Positions 30,651 to 41,811 are shown, numbered from the stretch's first letter. The stretch is 64,000 bases of DNA from Prostheceraeus crozeri (GCA_907163375.1 CAJQUW010006398.1:38130-102129), one strand, 5' to 3'. The notes: generated from the sequence alone by a model not told the origin. Made by a program: numbers and translations.

Positions 30651-33579
30651 AATCCCTAAACAAAGAGTTGAATTCCTAGTTCTTTTGCGCTCAGCTGGTA
30701 TTTGGAATTAATACACAAAGATGAATCACTAAATTTATGTGTGAAAATGATGCGTTTTGGCACTAAAGCAACTGCTACATGTAGGCCATTTATTCATTTT
30801 TGCTATACTTGCATGTTAACAATTGTGCTACTTTTTTGACAGGAAATGTACTACTTTGTACTACTTTTTTTGGGCTTGCACATTTGTTAGACATCCTGTA
30901 TTAAGCATAATCCCGATTTCTTTCAACTGCTATATTTCGGAGCATTTCTAAATATGCTCCTGTCTCACGAGTTTTACTTGAAACATTAAAGAAAAATTGC
31001 ACTCTTATTGAGTGACGGATAGCATTTTGTTCACGTGGTAGACGCGCACAACAACAATGAATATGAATTTAAAAATCCGTGTACAAAGCATTGCTGTTGC
31101 ATTTGAATGCAGAGCTATCAGATAGTTTAATTCATGCAATTTTGTCTGAAAGTGCCCGGATAGTTTCTCTTAAATATAGGCTCCAACATGAATGCATCAG
31201 CAATTTTTTTAATTAATGCTGCATGACATGCTGGAAAAATGATTACTTATACTACAACTATGTATGGTTTCAAGTTGACTTCTGTGATATCATAGCTTAG
31301 ATTGTTGCAGTCATTCCTGGTGGTCTCGATACGAAGCTGAACTCCTTCATCCGTGTCAAAGGGTACCGTAACGCGGTTAGTTTAGCGCAGGTGGTCAGTA
31401 TATCACTGATATCATCGCTATATATTTCGCTGTTCATCTTTCAGAGGAGGTCAGAGCGTTTTGACTAATTTTTTAAGTATCTCCAGACTTACATATAACT
31501 GATTGTAGGTATCGAGGTCGAACATGTACAATTTATAAACGTAAGATTGTTGAAGGTGGTCGAAGAACAATGTAGCTGGAAGTAGGTATTTGGTAAAAAT
31601 GCATGAAACTTTAATAGAAATCTCAACCAATTAAAAACATCCAATTTGCATGAGCAGCAGCGCTTCCATTATCAAACTTTTCAGGTGCTTAGATCTACAA
31701 AATTGACAGCTGTGTCATTCAAAGTTTAAAAGATAAAAGTATAGCAAAAGCATACAGACATAGCAATATTGTCATAGAACTTGAGCTTGTGTTTAAGTCA
31801 TTGACTCCTAGATATATAACACTTATGTTACATATCTAGGAGTCCATGTTTTGAGCATAGACTTCTAAATTTCTCTGGACAGATAGGTTGAAATTGGCTT
31901 ATACATGATCAGGCATGGACTCCTAAATATTTATTCCCTTACAAATAGACTGTCAATAAGCATAATCAACATTTTGGGGAACAGGTTGCCTGCCAGCACA
32001 GCATGTATGTATATTTATGTACATTAGGAGTTAGGACGCATGAGCCTAAACATGCTTATGCGCTAAACGCATGTGCTACACCTCCGCGTTATTTGCTAAT
32101 TTTGCGATTTTTGTTCTAACAACTTCCTCAGAACTGAGGCATTTGAGATTTCATGAACAAATATCTTGCACATGCTGTTGAAAAATTTTACGAAGTAATC
32201 GGAAATGTGATGATATTCAGCGATAGTCTGAGCATCGTCCTTTCATTTTTTAAAGAAAGATACTATTTTCTTAGACAATTATTAGGTTTCAATTATAACG
32301 TGTATAACCTGGAAAGATAGTTTTTCTTCGCTATTCTCACAAATAAAGTTTTTATATGAACATTAATAAACTATTGTTTGATCTATACAATACCCTCCAG
32401 CAAGGAATGTATAGTTGAAGCACAGATACGTTTGGTGGAAAAGACTTCCCATGATGAATTTAGTCAAAAGTTATAAAGCTTCAGGATGTGGAACATCACC
32501 AACTCACTATTTGTGACATTACACTCACGACCAGTGTTGCCACTCGTGGCAATAATTATTGCTTGGCAATATGCAATAATTATCTGATAGTTAATTGTAG
32601 TTGGCAATATTTTTCAGATTTATAACGATGATGATACTGTGAAAAGAAATTTTTGATTTGATGGGCATGTTTTTGAGATAGTTAGATAGGTCTAATGAAA
32701 AGAATTACGCGAGTCACTGTTATATCGAATGTAAAACCTATTATTCACAATACTTGATCGCTGGTCTCTGAGACTGTACCACATCAATACGAGACATCAT
32801 TATACTCGAGTCCAATATTCCCACATTCTGGCTGTCAGAACAGCTAGATATGAGAGGAAGAAAGTCGGTATATTTCATTAACTTTTTAACTTCGGCTCCA
32901 GTAAAATTATGAGCTAAGTTGTGTCAAATGCGTGAAAATGAAATATGTTTATAAACGCCAGCCGCTATTTTTATACTCGTACATAGTTTATGTCACCGAT
33001 ATTTTTTTAAGAACTTCCTCCTAACGAAGTTAATCCCTTTTTAGTTGATCGCTCAGAACGATGGCGCAGATCGTTCAAAGAGATGTCTCGCTTTGAAAGA
33101 TCGGGAAATTAAGAAATCGTAGTCAAAATAGGGGGTAGCTGTCTCCCCGATATAAATCCGAGACCTATTCATAAATCCTGGAAATCCTGGAAATTGGTTT
33201 TCCAGTTTCTGTAGAAACCCTGGTTACACCGTCATTGCATTTCGGTTCACAGCCAGCAACGGTATACTGCATTTGCTTGCATTTTGCATTCAAATAAACT
33301 GCAAAATTCAATCTTTTGCAACATAAATGTTGGTTGGCCTGAACATGTATAAAATGATCTCAAATTTTACTCACCTATCTGTCCAGAGAAATTTTGAAGT
33401 CAATGGTTTAAGTATAGGACGGTATACTAGAAAAAACAGGTAATAGATTTGGCATAGTTTCTTAGGAATTTCATAGATAGATAGATGGTTTGTTATTAAG
33501 CATTCAATTTAGGGATAAAGGATTCAATGAAATATATTTTTTTTTTGTTTTTCTTAAAATATTATTTCTGTCATTGATA
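30651..33579. other. No gene recognised
   Basis: AT-rich DNA without supported coding sequence. At 33160-33222 CCTGGAAATCCTGGAAA leads to GAAACCCTGG, which looks like a single right end of a CAGGG-type hAT-like element; no left partner was found. TTGGCAATA/TTATTGC words cluster at 32550-32610. Confidence 0.4.
31780..31850. repeat. Short imperfect hairpin
   Basis: GACTCCTAGATATATAAC (31804) is followed by ATATCTAGGAGTC (31831), forming a stem of about 13 bp; a related string GACTCCTAAATAT recurs at 31919. Confidence 0.5.
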
Positions 33580-33930
33580 TTATAAAATGGAAAAATGATA
33601 TATTACTTCATTCATCAATGTGCTTACATAATTCAATTTTAATTGTATACTGGGACTCTTTTCTCTAATACTATTTTTGGACTCGCCGATGTATGCAAGA
33701 ACATAAAGAACATTTTGGTTTGCACAATTCATATTATGTTTTATATGGAATACTTCTCCGTTAAAATTACATTTGGTTGGGGAAAATGTTGTTTTGTTTT
33801 TATCAAACTTTGATTTACGCAACAATCGTTTTAAATTCATTGGAGTTGCTGATGGGAGAAATATTGACATTACTGGAGTTATAAGTATGAACAAAAGGTA
33901 CAATACTTTCCGGAAAATTTTTTCAAGTAT
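33580..33930 (-). mobile_element. Penelope-like element fragment, inverted copy
   Basis: Minus-strand frame: 'PMNLKRLLRKSKFDKNK', then 'GEVFHIKHNMNCANQNVLYVL' and an 'IGESKNSIRE' string. This is the linker-plus-GIY-YIG endonuclease region that follows the reverse transcriptase in Penelope-like elements. It pairs head to head with a diverged plus-strand copy starting near 33950; the two share about three quarters of bases over their common part, for example around TTTGTTCATAC and GTAATGTCA. Confidence 0.65.
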
Positions 33931-33949
33931 AGAGATCCCAACTTTTGAA

Positions 33950-34480
33950 TGAAAAATCTGAAGTCGAACCCGAAAGCATTTTTTGTTCATACTGATCACC
34001 CTAGTAATGTCAGTATTTCTCCTAAGATCAACTCCTCTGAATTGAAAGCGATTGTTATATAAATTAGTTAAACATAAACGAAACAACATTTTCCGTAACC
34101 AAATGTAATGATTTGAGGTGTGGTTCGTGCGATTACATACTTGAAGGACAAACATATAATGTAAACGGAAACTATTCTATGTAAAACATAATATTAATTG
34201 TGTAACCAAAAATGTTACTTATGTACATCGGCGAGACCACAAACAGTATTCGAGAAAGAGTCCGACTACACAAAGAGCATTTCAAGATTCCAGAATATCT
34301 TAAAATTAAATTAAGTAAACATATTGATGAATATTGATTCCCATTTCATAAAATCAATGATGCAAATGATATTCTACTCCTCGAATCATGGATTGTACAA
34401 GCGAAATTATTTTTACAGATTGGAAAGAGCCAAGTAAATTGTTAGAATTTATAGTTTCTTATTACTGCAATATCTTTCTC
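33950..34480 (+). mobile_element. Penelope-like element fragment with GIY-YIG remnant
   Basis: Plus-strand reading in broken frames: 'CNDLRCGSCDYILEGQTYNVNG', where a CxxC-type pair precedes the nuclease, then 'YIGETTNSIRERVRLHKEHF', the second half of a GIY-YIG nuclease with its conserved Arg, and 'DANDILLLESWI' with the conserved Glu region. Stops lie between the blocks. This order (RT end, cysteine pair, GIY-YIG) is characteristic of Penelope-like retroelements. Confidence 0.7.
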
Positions 34481-34508
34481 CTACTATCCGTAGGTATCAT
34501 CAGGCAGT
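34464..34508 (-). ncRNA. Hammerhead ribozyme-like motif next to Penelope fragment
   Basis: On the minus strand: stem I strand ACTGC, CTGATGA, stem II (CCTAC paired with GTAGG around GGATA, plus a closing U-A and one bulged A), GAAA, loop GATA, UU, then GCAGT pairing with the first strand. The core bases are complete except that base 17 is U, which is allowed but usually slow. The one-base-pair stem III and four-base loop match the SINE motif at 6652. Penelope-like elements are known carriers of such minimal hammerheads. Confidence 0.45.
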
Positions 34509-34509
34509 T

Positions 34510-35051
34510 AGTGAATGATTTACAGAACAAAATATTCCCAATACAAACGAAATTAAAGATCGCGGCGGGTGAAAGTTATCCCTGTTCCGCTGTGTTTTGT
34601 TTGTTGTGTCAGTAAATATGAATTAGAAGATATCAAGAGTTAGAAAATATGGAATTATCGTTTCAAGAAGTTGGTCGTATCTAATATCTTAAAACCGTGG
34701 CCATTCTATGGCATTTTAAAACAGACAATCTTTTACTTCTTGTTTCATCACAGTTTCCAAATTCTGTATGTTCATTCCTGACGTTTTACCGTGTTATCTC
34801 AATGCTTACTTACTATTACCAGTTCTCCAATTTTTTTAGCATATCATTCTTTTTTTCCGATTAATGCATTATATATTTCCTGCTGTTCCATTTAAATTCT
34901 GATACGTCGATGGAGGCCGAAACACCACGCCATCTCTTTTTAGCTTATGTAGATATTTCACTCTTCTGGTTGTACATATAAGCATGTTCATACTTAATGA
35001 TGCTGTCGTAGCTCTTCTGCTTGTTTCATAAGCATTGAGTTTCTTTTTCAG
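34510..35051. other. No gene recognised
   Basis: AT-rich sequence up to the candidate acceptor at 35051. Confidence 0.4.
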
Positions 35052-35163
35052 CTACGTGATTGATACGCAGGAGAAAGCTGGACTGGACAGCAATATGATT
35101 GGGATGTCTCAATTGGAGCGAAGAAGTAACGCTTGCGTCGAACGCATCATAAATAGTCAGTGA
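35052..35163 (+). CDS. Possible terminal exon of an unidentified host gene
   Basis: Follows a pyrimidine-rich acceptor, TTCTTTTTCAG. In the phase set by the donor at 29023 it reads 'YVIDTQEKAGLDSNMIGMSQ' and continues for 36 codons to a TGA at 35161-35163. The composition is protein-like and not repeat-like. The implied 6-kb intron would hold the 29-30 kb DNA element and the Penelope fragments. Confidence 0.3.
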
Positions 35164-37566
35164 ACTTCTAAACATCTGCAACGTGATTGCTCTTCTGACG
35201 AGACTGAGTAACTGGCGTATCCGATCTGTACACGATATGTATCCGATCGTACACTATGTCATCAATCTTTTCTTTTTTTCTAATCTGATATGTCCATCAC
35301 TAATTTGAGGTATTGTTTTTTAAGCTCATTTTGGCCATGTATTCCGTTGTAATTTTCTATTAAAAATTGTGCAGTCACCTAAATAAAGGAATATTGATGA
35401 AAAAAATTACGCACAATGTTTCGAATATCTTTTTCATGGGATATTAACTCAATGAAATATAGGTTAATGGTCATAAGACATTTTGCGCTATGGATTTTCA
35501 ACCGTCTTTATATTTTTACATAATATTTTACTTGTAATTTTGTATTTGAAAGTTGAAGCTTCAGGATCATTGCACATGAATGCGATGGTCGAAACGTTGT
35601 GCATGTAATTCTTCTGTCGATGTACCTCTGGTTAGGCATCTGCGCAATTTATAATTAAAAATTACAATTGTTGTATATTTATAGTGTTTTTGTTCTAGAA
35701 TCAAATGACTTATCTTTTTATGAGACTAAGTGATGATTGTACACGATATGTGATAGTCTTTTTCTTCTACTTAATTGATATGTTTACTAATTCGAAGTAT
35801 TCTGTATGAAATGATTGTTTTTATTTTTCCGACTTAAGGATATATCCGATTAACGCAACTTAGTGTATTTTTGAAGTCAAAATTAAACGTTCAGAGGGCT
35901 GTAGAAACAAAAAGTGGATAGAGAGATTTTCTAGTCTTAGAATTGTCAGTAAGGTGGTCCAAAAAACGGCTCATGTGCGGACATTTTATAACGGAAATTA
36001 GTCGACTTTTTGTAAAAAACACGTTACTTTTTCGATTAAATTTCTTTAATCTTTAATTAAAGTACCAGAAGGTGAATACCGCAATCCAATGTATATAGTC
36101 AGATGTTAGAAATGACTTATAAGCTACGTAAATTGAATACATAAATTGAAAACAAAAGTGGGCCTTCTGCATGTGTCGGCAATAAGGCCCACTCGGTGAT
36201 TTTTCATTTTTTTGCTCGTACACCAGAAGTTTCGCAATAATCGACATGAACTTCTCACACATGTCGACTGCCCCAGAAATAGATAATTTGAATATAAATT
36301 CATAGTATTTAATCAAAAATTCAAGACTGTGGAGCTCTAAGTCTGTTGGGTCTTATTCACCTCACCCACCTTATAAGCTGATCGGGCGCTTACAAATTGA
36401 CTTTTCAGAAATATTTCAGCAGTTAATAAGGCAGTAGCTTTTTTTGCGCAGTAACTGTTTTAGAGAAACAAAACTACGTGGTGTTTGCCTGCAGTGCAGG
36501 TAGGCCTAAGCATAGCGCATAATTGATATTGGAGAAATTAATTAATTGATATAAATATGCGATCTTAATCAAATGTGGCTTTGAATACACTATGCAGCCT
36601 TCATTTCTGGTCAAACAAATTGACTTTGGTATGCTTCTAGTTTTGTGTAACCTGGATCCATTTTATGACAACATTTGTCAAAAATGCGCCGTCTATAGTG
36701 ATGAAAATTTTCCGGAAAATTTTGAAAGTTTTGATTTTTGTGATACGCCCTATAATTGGGGCGCTTCCGCAGCCGAGGCAGGTACATACCAATAGAATGG
36801 GTCTAAAACTCTTGATTTCATTATTATTTCGATTAAAGCGATCGTAGCACTGCGAGTTCCGTCCGCGGATTTTTGAACATTCCTTTGCCACCAGTGGCTT
36901 GTGCTAATTTGTTAGCATTTTTGATTATCACACAGACACCGTTTGGGATAACGTGAATCTTGCTTTAGAATAGAGGTATAATTTCATGCAATGTGAAAGA
37001 TCTGGAGCAAAAATAATTTTGGAGTTTGCTAATTGTTAGCTTGAAAGTTAAGCTTTATTGTGCAGCCTTGATCATAGTGATACAAATTCTCCATATGTTG
37101 ATGAATATGTGAAGAATAAGCACACAGTCCACGCAGCATTATACATGAGCGACCATATTGGAAGACTGTAAACTCGTGAGATATTTGGAAACTAAAGATG
37201 TGATGAGTAGAAGAATATCTATGACAGTTCCAAGTTCTGGCATATTGTCCGATCTTCGTTGAGGACAAACTGCATGCACATCTTCCATTTCTACCTCATG
37301 GTTCAGATCTAGTTCCAAATCGATTTCAGATCTACCCAAATGAATTTCAGACATTTCCAGATGAATTGGAGATTCTCCAGTTGATTTTAAGATCCTTTCA
37401 AAGTTGGGTTTCTGATAGATATCTGAAATTCAATTAGAGAAATCTGAAATCCATCTAATATCTGAAATTCATTTGGGATGATCTGAAATAGACATGGAAA
37501 GGGTGCAGTTGGTTCCAAAAGGTAACATGCAGGAATGATAGAGAAGCTTTCGGTCTTTGCATATTG
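35164..37566. other. No gene; TCTGAAAT repeats near the right end
   Basis: No supported gene. Between about 37300 and 37495 the words GAATTTCAGA and its complement TCTGAAATTC recur, first mainly in one orientation and then in the other, forming an imperfect inverted cluster just upstream of the LTR element. GGAAAATTTTCCGG-like words occur near 36705. Confidence 0.4.
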
Positions 37567-37571
37567 CATAG

Positions 37572-37808
37572 TGTGGGAGTTTGAGCTGTTGTGCGTTGCC
37601 GTTCCGTTCGCATATTGGAAGTCTGTGTGTGATTATCTAATCGCGACTTTCCCTCTTCCCGTGCTAACTGCATGTGACGTCACTATTGACCATTAGCTGT
37701 GAATAAAGCTGAAACTCATATCACATCAAGTATGACATAAGCATGTTCTATTGAGAAGAGAGCACCTTCTTATTGACACGAATTGCTGTTTTTCCTTGCG
37801 TCAATACA
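37572..37808 (+). repeat. 5' LTR of element 1
   Basis: 237 bp, TGTGGGAG...TCAATACA. It holds an AATAAA signal at 37702-37707. The internal sequence right after it begins AGCTATCACGGCAA, not the TGG usual for a tRNA 3'-end primer site. Confidence 0.95.
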
Positions 37809-37830
37809 AGCTATCACGGCAAAGGCGGGA

Positions 37831-38598
37831 ATGAAGCTAATCGACGCGGTGAAGAAATTCTCGGGCGGCAGAGGAGAAGATGTTGAATTCTGGATGGATA
37901 AGTTCCTGCTAACAGCCGAAATCACCATTGAGAATAAGGACGAGAAGACCGATGACCGACTGGCGAAAATCCTACCTATCTTCCTGGAGGGAGCGGCCTA
38001 CACCACATGGAAGCAGATGCCCACTGCAAAGCAATCCGACCTTAGCGCAATTAAGGCCGAACTCATGCGAATGTTTGGCCGCTCAAAGCTGCGCGCATGG
38101 CAAGACTTGAAAGAAACGAAGCTGATATCGGGAGAGTCAGTAGACCTGGTCGTGGATCAGATCAAGAGCGCTCTTGGCGTCATGATCGGCAACCGAAGCG
38201 CAGTACCGGAACAACTCGTCTCGTATCATCTCGTGGACGCACTGCCAAAACAAATTGTACCTCAAGTCAAGGTTCAATGTGGAGAGAAGATGGAGCTGTC
38301 CCAGATCATTTCCTGTGCTAAAGCCCTTCTGGCGAACCCATCGGAACTTTTGGACATTGCGGCAGCTGGAACAACCAGCGTCGGAACACGCCAACGTTGG
38401 GATCCGCAGAGAACAAACAAACCGCGCTGCAGCGGCTGCAAGCGTATCGGACATCTTCTTCGGGACTGCAACACTATCTGCTACAGCTGTGGAGAAGTTG
38501 GGCATCTTCGATCCCATTGCCCCAAGTCTACTGCTTCGGGAAACGGACGTGCGGAGGTGGATGTGCCGGATCATGCTGCCCCCGCATCCGCGCATTAA
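37831..38598 (+). CDS. Gag of LTR element 1
   Basis: Nucleocapsid/capsid precursor that packages element RNA. The start is taken at the ATG at 37831 because the upstream in-frame ATG at 37783 lies within the LTR. About 255 residues: a helical capsid-like region, then two CCHC zinc knuckles, 'CSGCKRIGHLLRDC' and 'CYSCGEVGHLRSHC', and a short tail. The 3' part overlaps the pol frame, which lies in the -1 frame; elements of this class usually reach pol by -1 ribosomal frameshifting in such an overlap. Confidence 0.9.
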   Translation: MKLIDAVKKFSGGRGEDVEFWMDKFLLTAEITIENKDEKTDDRLAKILPIFLEGAAYTTWKQMPTAKQSDLSAIKAELMRMFGRSKLRAWQDLKETKLISGESVDLVVDQIKSALGVMIGNRSAVPEQLVSYHLVDALPKQIVPQVKVQCGEKMELSQIISCAKALLANPSELLDIAAAGTTSVGTRQRWDPQRTNKPRCSGCKRIGHLLRDCNTICYSCGEVGHLRSHCPKSTASGNGRAEVDVPDHAAPASAH

Positions 38599-41582
38599 TC
38601 CGGACGATGTGGATCGATGGACACAAACTGCGAGTGCTGATTGATACCGGCTGCAGCGTTACTTTGCTAGGTGAGCACAGGGCTAAGGGGAAACGTCGCG
38701 AGCAGTCTAGTCTGTGTTTAGAGCTGATGAATAAGGACAAGTTGCATACTTGTGGTGCTGTCATGCTCAGGTCTGTTGTGACGGACGATGACGTTGAGTT
38801 AGGCCCGGTGAAAGCACATGTTGTTAAACGATTGCCGCTTGATGTCGATGTTGTGCTAGGTTTAGACATTCTATCTCACAAGAGACTCGAACTCAGCTAT
38901 TGTGAGGGAGAAGTTACGGTTAAGTTCTCCCCAAACATCACCCATGTTACAGCTGCCGTCAGTATCGACGCTGACTGGGCCCCGCAAAGCCTAAGCGTTA
39001 GTGATAGCGACTTTACCGCCAGCTTCGTTGAAGGTCGATGGGTAGCTAGCTGGAAGTGGACCGAGGGTGGTAATACCGATAATTTGCATAAAACTCCTAT
39101 TGACTATGTGAAACCCTGCGATCGGAATGGCTTCGATGCCGAAATGAATTCTTGGGTTAGCGAGGGGATACTAGTAAAGTATGACGCCATTCAGCATGGT
39201 GAAATTCAGAGTTTTTTGCCTACCATGGCTGTGCTCCAAGATAAAGGAGATGAAAAAAAGATTCGCCCGGTTTTAGATTATCGAATGCTGAACCAGGTCG
39301 TTAAAAGTTTTCCAGGGGGCTCAGTACCTCTATGTTCAGATAGGCTTCGGGAATGGCGGCAACGAGGGTCTAATTGTTCCCTCTTAGACTTACGTAAAGC
39401 TTATTTACAAATACACGTGCATGAGTCACTGTGGGTGCATCAGGCCGTTAGATGGAAAAATGAAATATACTTGCTCACTAGGCTGGGGTTCGGTCTCTCC
39501 GTCGCTCCTAAGATTATGACCGCAGTAGTAGATAAAGTGATATCACTTGAAAAGGAATTGAAGGAATCTGTCTCCAGCTACGTGGATGACTTATTCATTG
39601 ACGAAAGTAAAGTAAGCGTCTCTCATGTCAAAAATCACCTGTCAAAGTGGGGATTACTGACCAAGGAACCCGTTAGCTTAGGGAATCCTGCAGGAGTTCG
39701 TGTACTGGGCATCCGAGTGAACGATGACTTGTCATGGCAAAGAGATAAAACTATTCCCACCATACCTTCAGGACAGTGTTCTCGGCGTCAAATTAATGGC
39801 ATCATAGGAGAGCTGTTAGGCCACTTTCCAGTTGCTGGGTGGTTGCGCGTTTATTGTAGTTTCCTCCAACGCTTGACTTCGTTAGCGCAGCTTAAGTGGG
39901 ATGATAGTGTCACGACGCCAGTTATGGATCTCATTAATCAGATGATGCGGCAGATAGCGACTAATGGTGATCCAGTGAGGGGAAGTTGGCCGGTCCCTGA
40001 AAATAGTCCTATTGTTGTTTGGGCTGATGCTAGCAACCTAGCTCTAGGTGTTGTCTTGACAGTTAACGATAAGATAATAGAGGACGCTTCGTGGTTGAGA
40101 CCACATAACGACACTGGACATATCAATATTAGTGAGTTAGACGCAGCTATCAAAGGGCTTAATATGGCCCTACGCTGGGGTAAGAGAGACATAATTATTA
40201 AGACTGATTCATCCATTGTGTATAAATGGTTGACGGCAGTTATCAATAAAACGCACAATGTCAAGACTCGTGCTCTATCAGAAAGACTTATCAAACGTCG
40301 ACTTGATACTCTAAGAGAGATTATAGAAACCGAAAAAATCAAAGTCGAACCGCACTTAGTGAAATCTGCTGAAAATATTTCGGACAGCCTCACTCGTGTC
40401 CCCCAAAAATGGATACAGGTTATGAGAGATCAAGCAGACACAGCAAATGTTCTATCCGCAGCAGTAGCAGAGGGCGCAGATAATCAAAACCGCAACCTCA
40501 TGGAAATTAAAAAGATCCACGAAAGGTGCCACTTTGGTGTAGATCGAACCTTGAATCTAGCCAAACAGAAGCTAGGAAATTTGGTTTCTAGGAGGCTAGT
40601 AAAGAAAGTCGTCCGTAGTTGTGACAGGTGTGCTAGGATAGATCCGGCGGTGAATTTTAGTTGGGATAAGGGCGCCTTCAGCACTAGTCCGGTTATATGG
40701 CAGAACATAGCAGTTGATATAACTCACTATAATGGGATTCCTTATTTGACTATAATCGACCTTTCATCTCGGTACACTATTTGGAGACGGCTGCGCAATG
40801 AGTCTTCATCTGAAGTGTCGATGCAGTTGTCTCAAATTATAGCGGAGTTCGGTCCTCCTAGTTCGGTGTTATCCGATAACGGTACCGTGTTTAGAAGTAG
40901 AGATATCTATGAGCTATTCGATAATTGGGAGATTAAACATGTTTTTTCTAGTGCTTATCGCCCGCAAGGCAACGCAATTATAGAACGAGTCCACCGTACT
41001 GTTAAGAGATGTGCCAAGCGAGCGAACCGAGATATCGAAGAAGCAACGTTCTGGGTAAATAATAGTAGAGACGGTGAGCGGCAAAGCCCCTACGAGTTAA
41101 TGTTTGCAGCCACCTCTAAGAAGCCAGGAGTGACTACTGAGCGTAAACACATCCAGCGGGTAGGCCCTGAGCAGGTTGACTCGGGAGAAAGTTCAAAGTA
41201 TGAGGATTTAGATAGAAATCCCTTCAGTATTGGCGACAGAGTTTACCTGAAGAGTGTTTCGGGCAGGTGCGATAGTACTTGGTCGGGTCCCCATCGGATA
41301 ACTAGCATCTGTTCTAGCGTAAGTGTTATTCTGAATGAAGATGGCGTTGCACGCCACGTTTCACACCTAAGGCTAGTCCCTGGTGAGGAGTGTACGTTAG
41401 ATACGTTTCCTACATACTCAAACAGTGATGAAAGCGGTTTAAGCGGTGAAGATGATGAGGATAATGAGGCCAGTATTTTACGTCGTAGCATTCGCGAGAG
41501 GAAGCCGCCGGATAGATTCGGTGACTTAGTGATGTGGTGTGCGTGTGAGGTCTGTCGACCTGGGGGGCGTGTGGGAGTTTGA
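38397..41582 (+). CDS. Pol of LTR element 1 (PR-RT-RH-IN)
   Basis: Polyprotein; the given start is the edge of the open frame, and true entry is by frameshift from gag. In order: aspartic protease ('LIDTGCSVTLLG'), reverse transcriptase ('KIRPVLDYRMLN', 'LDLRKAYLQ', catalytic 'SSYVDDLF'), RNase H ('VVWADAS', 'ISELDAA', 'IKTDSS'), integrase zinc finger (H-H then 'CDRC'), integrase core ('AVDITH', 'LSDNG', 'GNAIIERVHR') and a GPY/F-type end ('WSGPHRI'). About 1,060 codons, open throughout; the stop lies just inside the 3' LTR. Confidence 0.95.
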   Translation: MGSAENKQTALQRLQAYRTSSSGLQHYLLQLWRSWASSIPLPQVYCFGKRTCGGGCAGSCCPRIRALIRTMWIDGHKLRVLIDTGCSVTLLGEHRAKGKRREQSSLCLELMNKDKLHTCGAVMLRSVVTDDDVELGPVKAHVVKRLPLDVDVVLGLDILSHKRLELSYCEGEVTVKFSPNITHVTAAVSIDADWAPQSLSVSDSDFTASFVEGRWVASWKWTEGGNTDNLHKTPIDYVKPCDRNGFDAEMNSWVSEGILVKYDAIQHGEIQSFLPTMAVLQDKGDEKKIRPVLDYRMLNQVVKSFPGGSVPLCSDRLREWRQRGSNCSLLDLRKAYLQIHVHESLWVHQAVRWKNEIYLLTRLGFGLSVAPKIMTAVVDKVISLEKELKESVSSYVDDLFIDESKVSVSHVKNHLSKWGLLTKEPVSLGNPAGVRVLGIRVNDDLSWQRDKTIPTIPSGQCSRRQINGIIGELLGHFPVAGWLRVYCSFLQRLTSLAQLKWDDSVTTPVMDLINQMMRQIATNGDPVRGSWPVPENSPIVVWADASNLALGVVLTVNDKIIEDASWLRPHNDTGHINISELDAAIKGLNMALRWGKRDIIIKTDSSIVYKWLTAVINKTHNVKTRALSERLIKRRLDTLREIIETEKIKVEPHLVKSAENISDSLTRVPQKWIQVMRDQADTANVLSAAVAEGADNQNRNLMEIKKIHERCHFGVDRTLNLAKQKLGNLVSRRLVKKVVRSCDRCARIDPAVNFSWDKGAFSTSPVIWQNIAVDITHYNGIPYLTIIDLSSRYTIWRRLRNESSSEVSMQLSQIIAEFGPPSSVLSDNGTVFRSRDIYELFDNWEIKHVFSSAYRPQGNAIIERVHRTVKRCAKRANRDIEEATFWVNNSRDGERQSPYELMFAATSKKPGVTTERKHIQRVGPEQVDSGESSKYEDLDRNPFSIGDRVYLKSVSGRCDSTWSGPHRITSICSSVSVILNEDGVARHVSHLRLVPGEECTLDTFPTYSNSDESGLSGEDDEDNEASILRRSIRERKPPDRFGDLVMWCACEVCRPGGRVGV

Positions 41583-41806
41583 GCTGTTGTGCGTTGCCGT
41601 TCCGTTCGCATATTGGAAGTCTGTGTGTGATTATCTAATCGCGACTTTCCCTCTTCCCGTGCTAACTGCATGTGACGTCACTATTGACCATTAGCTGTGA
41701 ATAAAGCTGAAACTCATATCACATCAAGTATGACATAAGCATGTTCTATTGAGAAGAGAGCACCTTCTTATTGACACGAATTGCTGTTTTTCCTTGCGTC
41801 AATACA
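41570..41806 (+). repeat. 3' LTR of element 1
   Basis: 237 bp, read as identical to the 5' copy; AATAAA at 41700-41705. Followed by the CATAG target duplicate. Confidence 0.95.
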
Positions 41807-41811
41807 CATAG

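Larger units (their letters stand above)
37572..41806 (+). mobile_element. Ty3/gypsy-like LTR element 1, looks whole and young
   Basis: Two 237-bp LTRs that I read as identical, each TG...CA, bracket overlapping gag and pol frames. A perfect 5-bp target duplication CATAG lies at 37567-37571 and 41807-41811. A purine tract (TGGGGGGCG) directly precedes the 3' LTR. Identical LTRs and clean flanks mean a recent insertion. The element is taken as Ty3-like because integrase follows RNase H and has a GPY/F-type 'WSGPHRI' end. A homologous element lies at 54451-59260. Confidence 0.95.

Noticed and set aside
33930-34155. Start of the long minus-strand frame over the Penelope region read as protein
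   Set aside because: This portion is antisense to the plus-strand copy; only the part below about 33930 reads as the minus-strand copy.
37139-37673. Overlapping minus-strand frames before LTR element 1
   Set aside because: They run through TCTGAAAT repeats and into the LTR; the frame at 37455-37673 recurs in the other LTR copy at 41.5 kb, so it is an antisense shadow.
38137-38869. Minus-strand ORFs within gag and pol of LTR element 1
   Set aside because: They lie antisense to frames with clear zinc knuckles and protease motifs and have no recognisable content.
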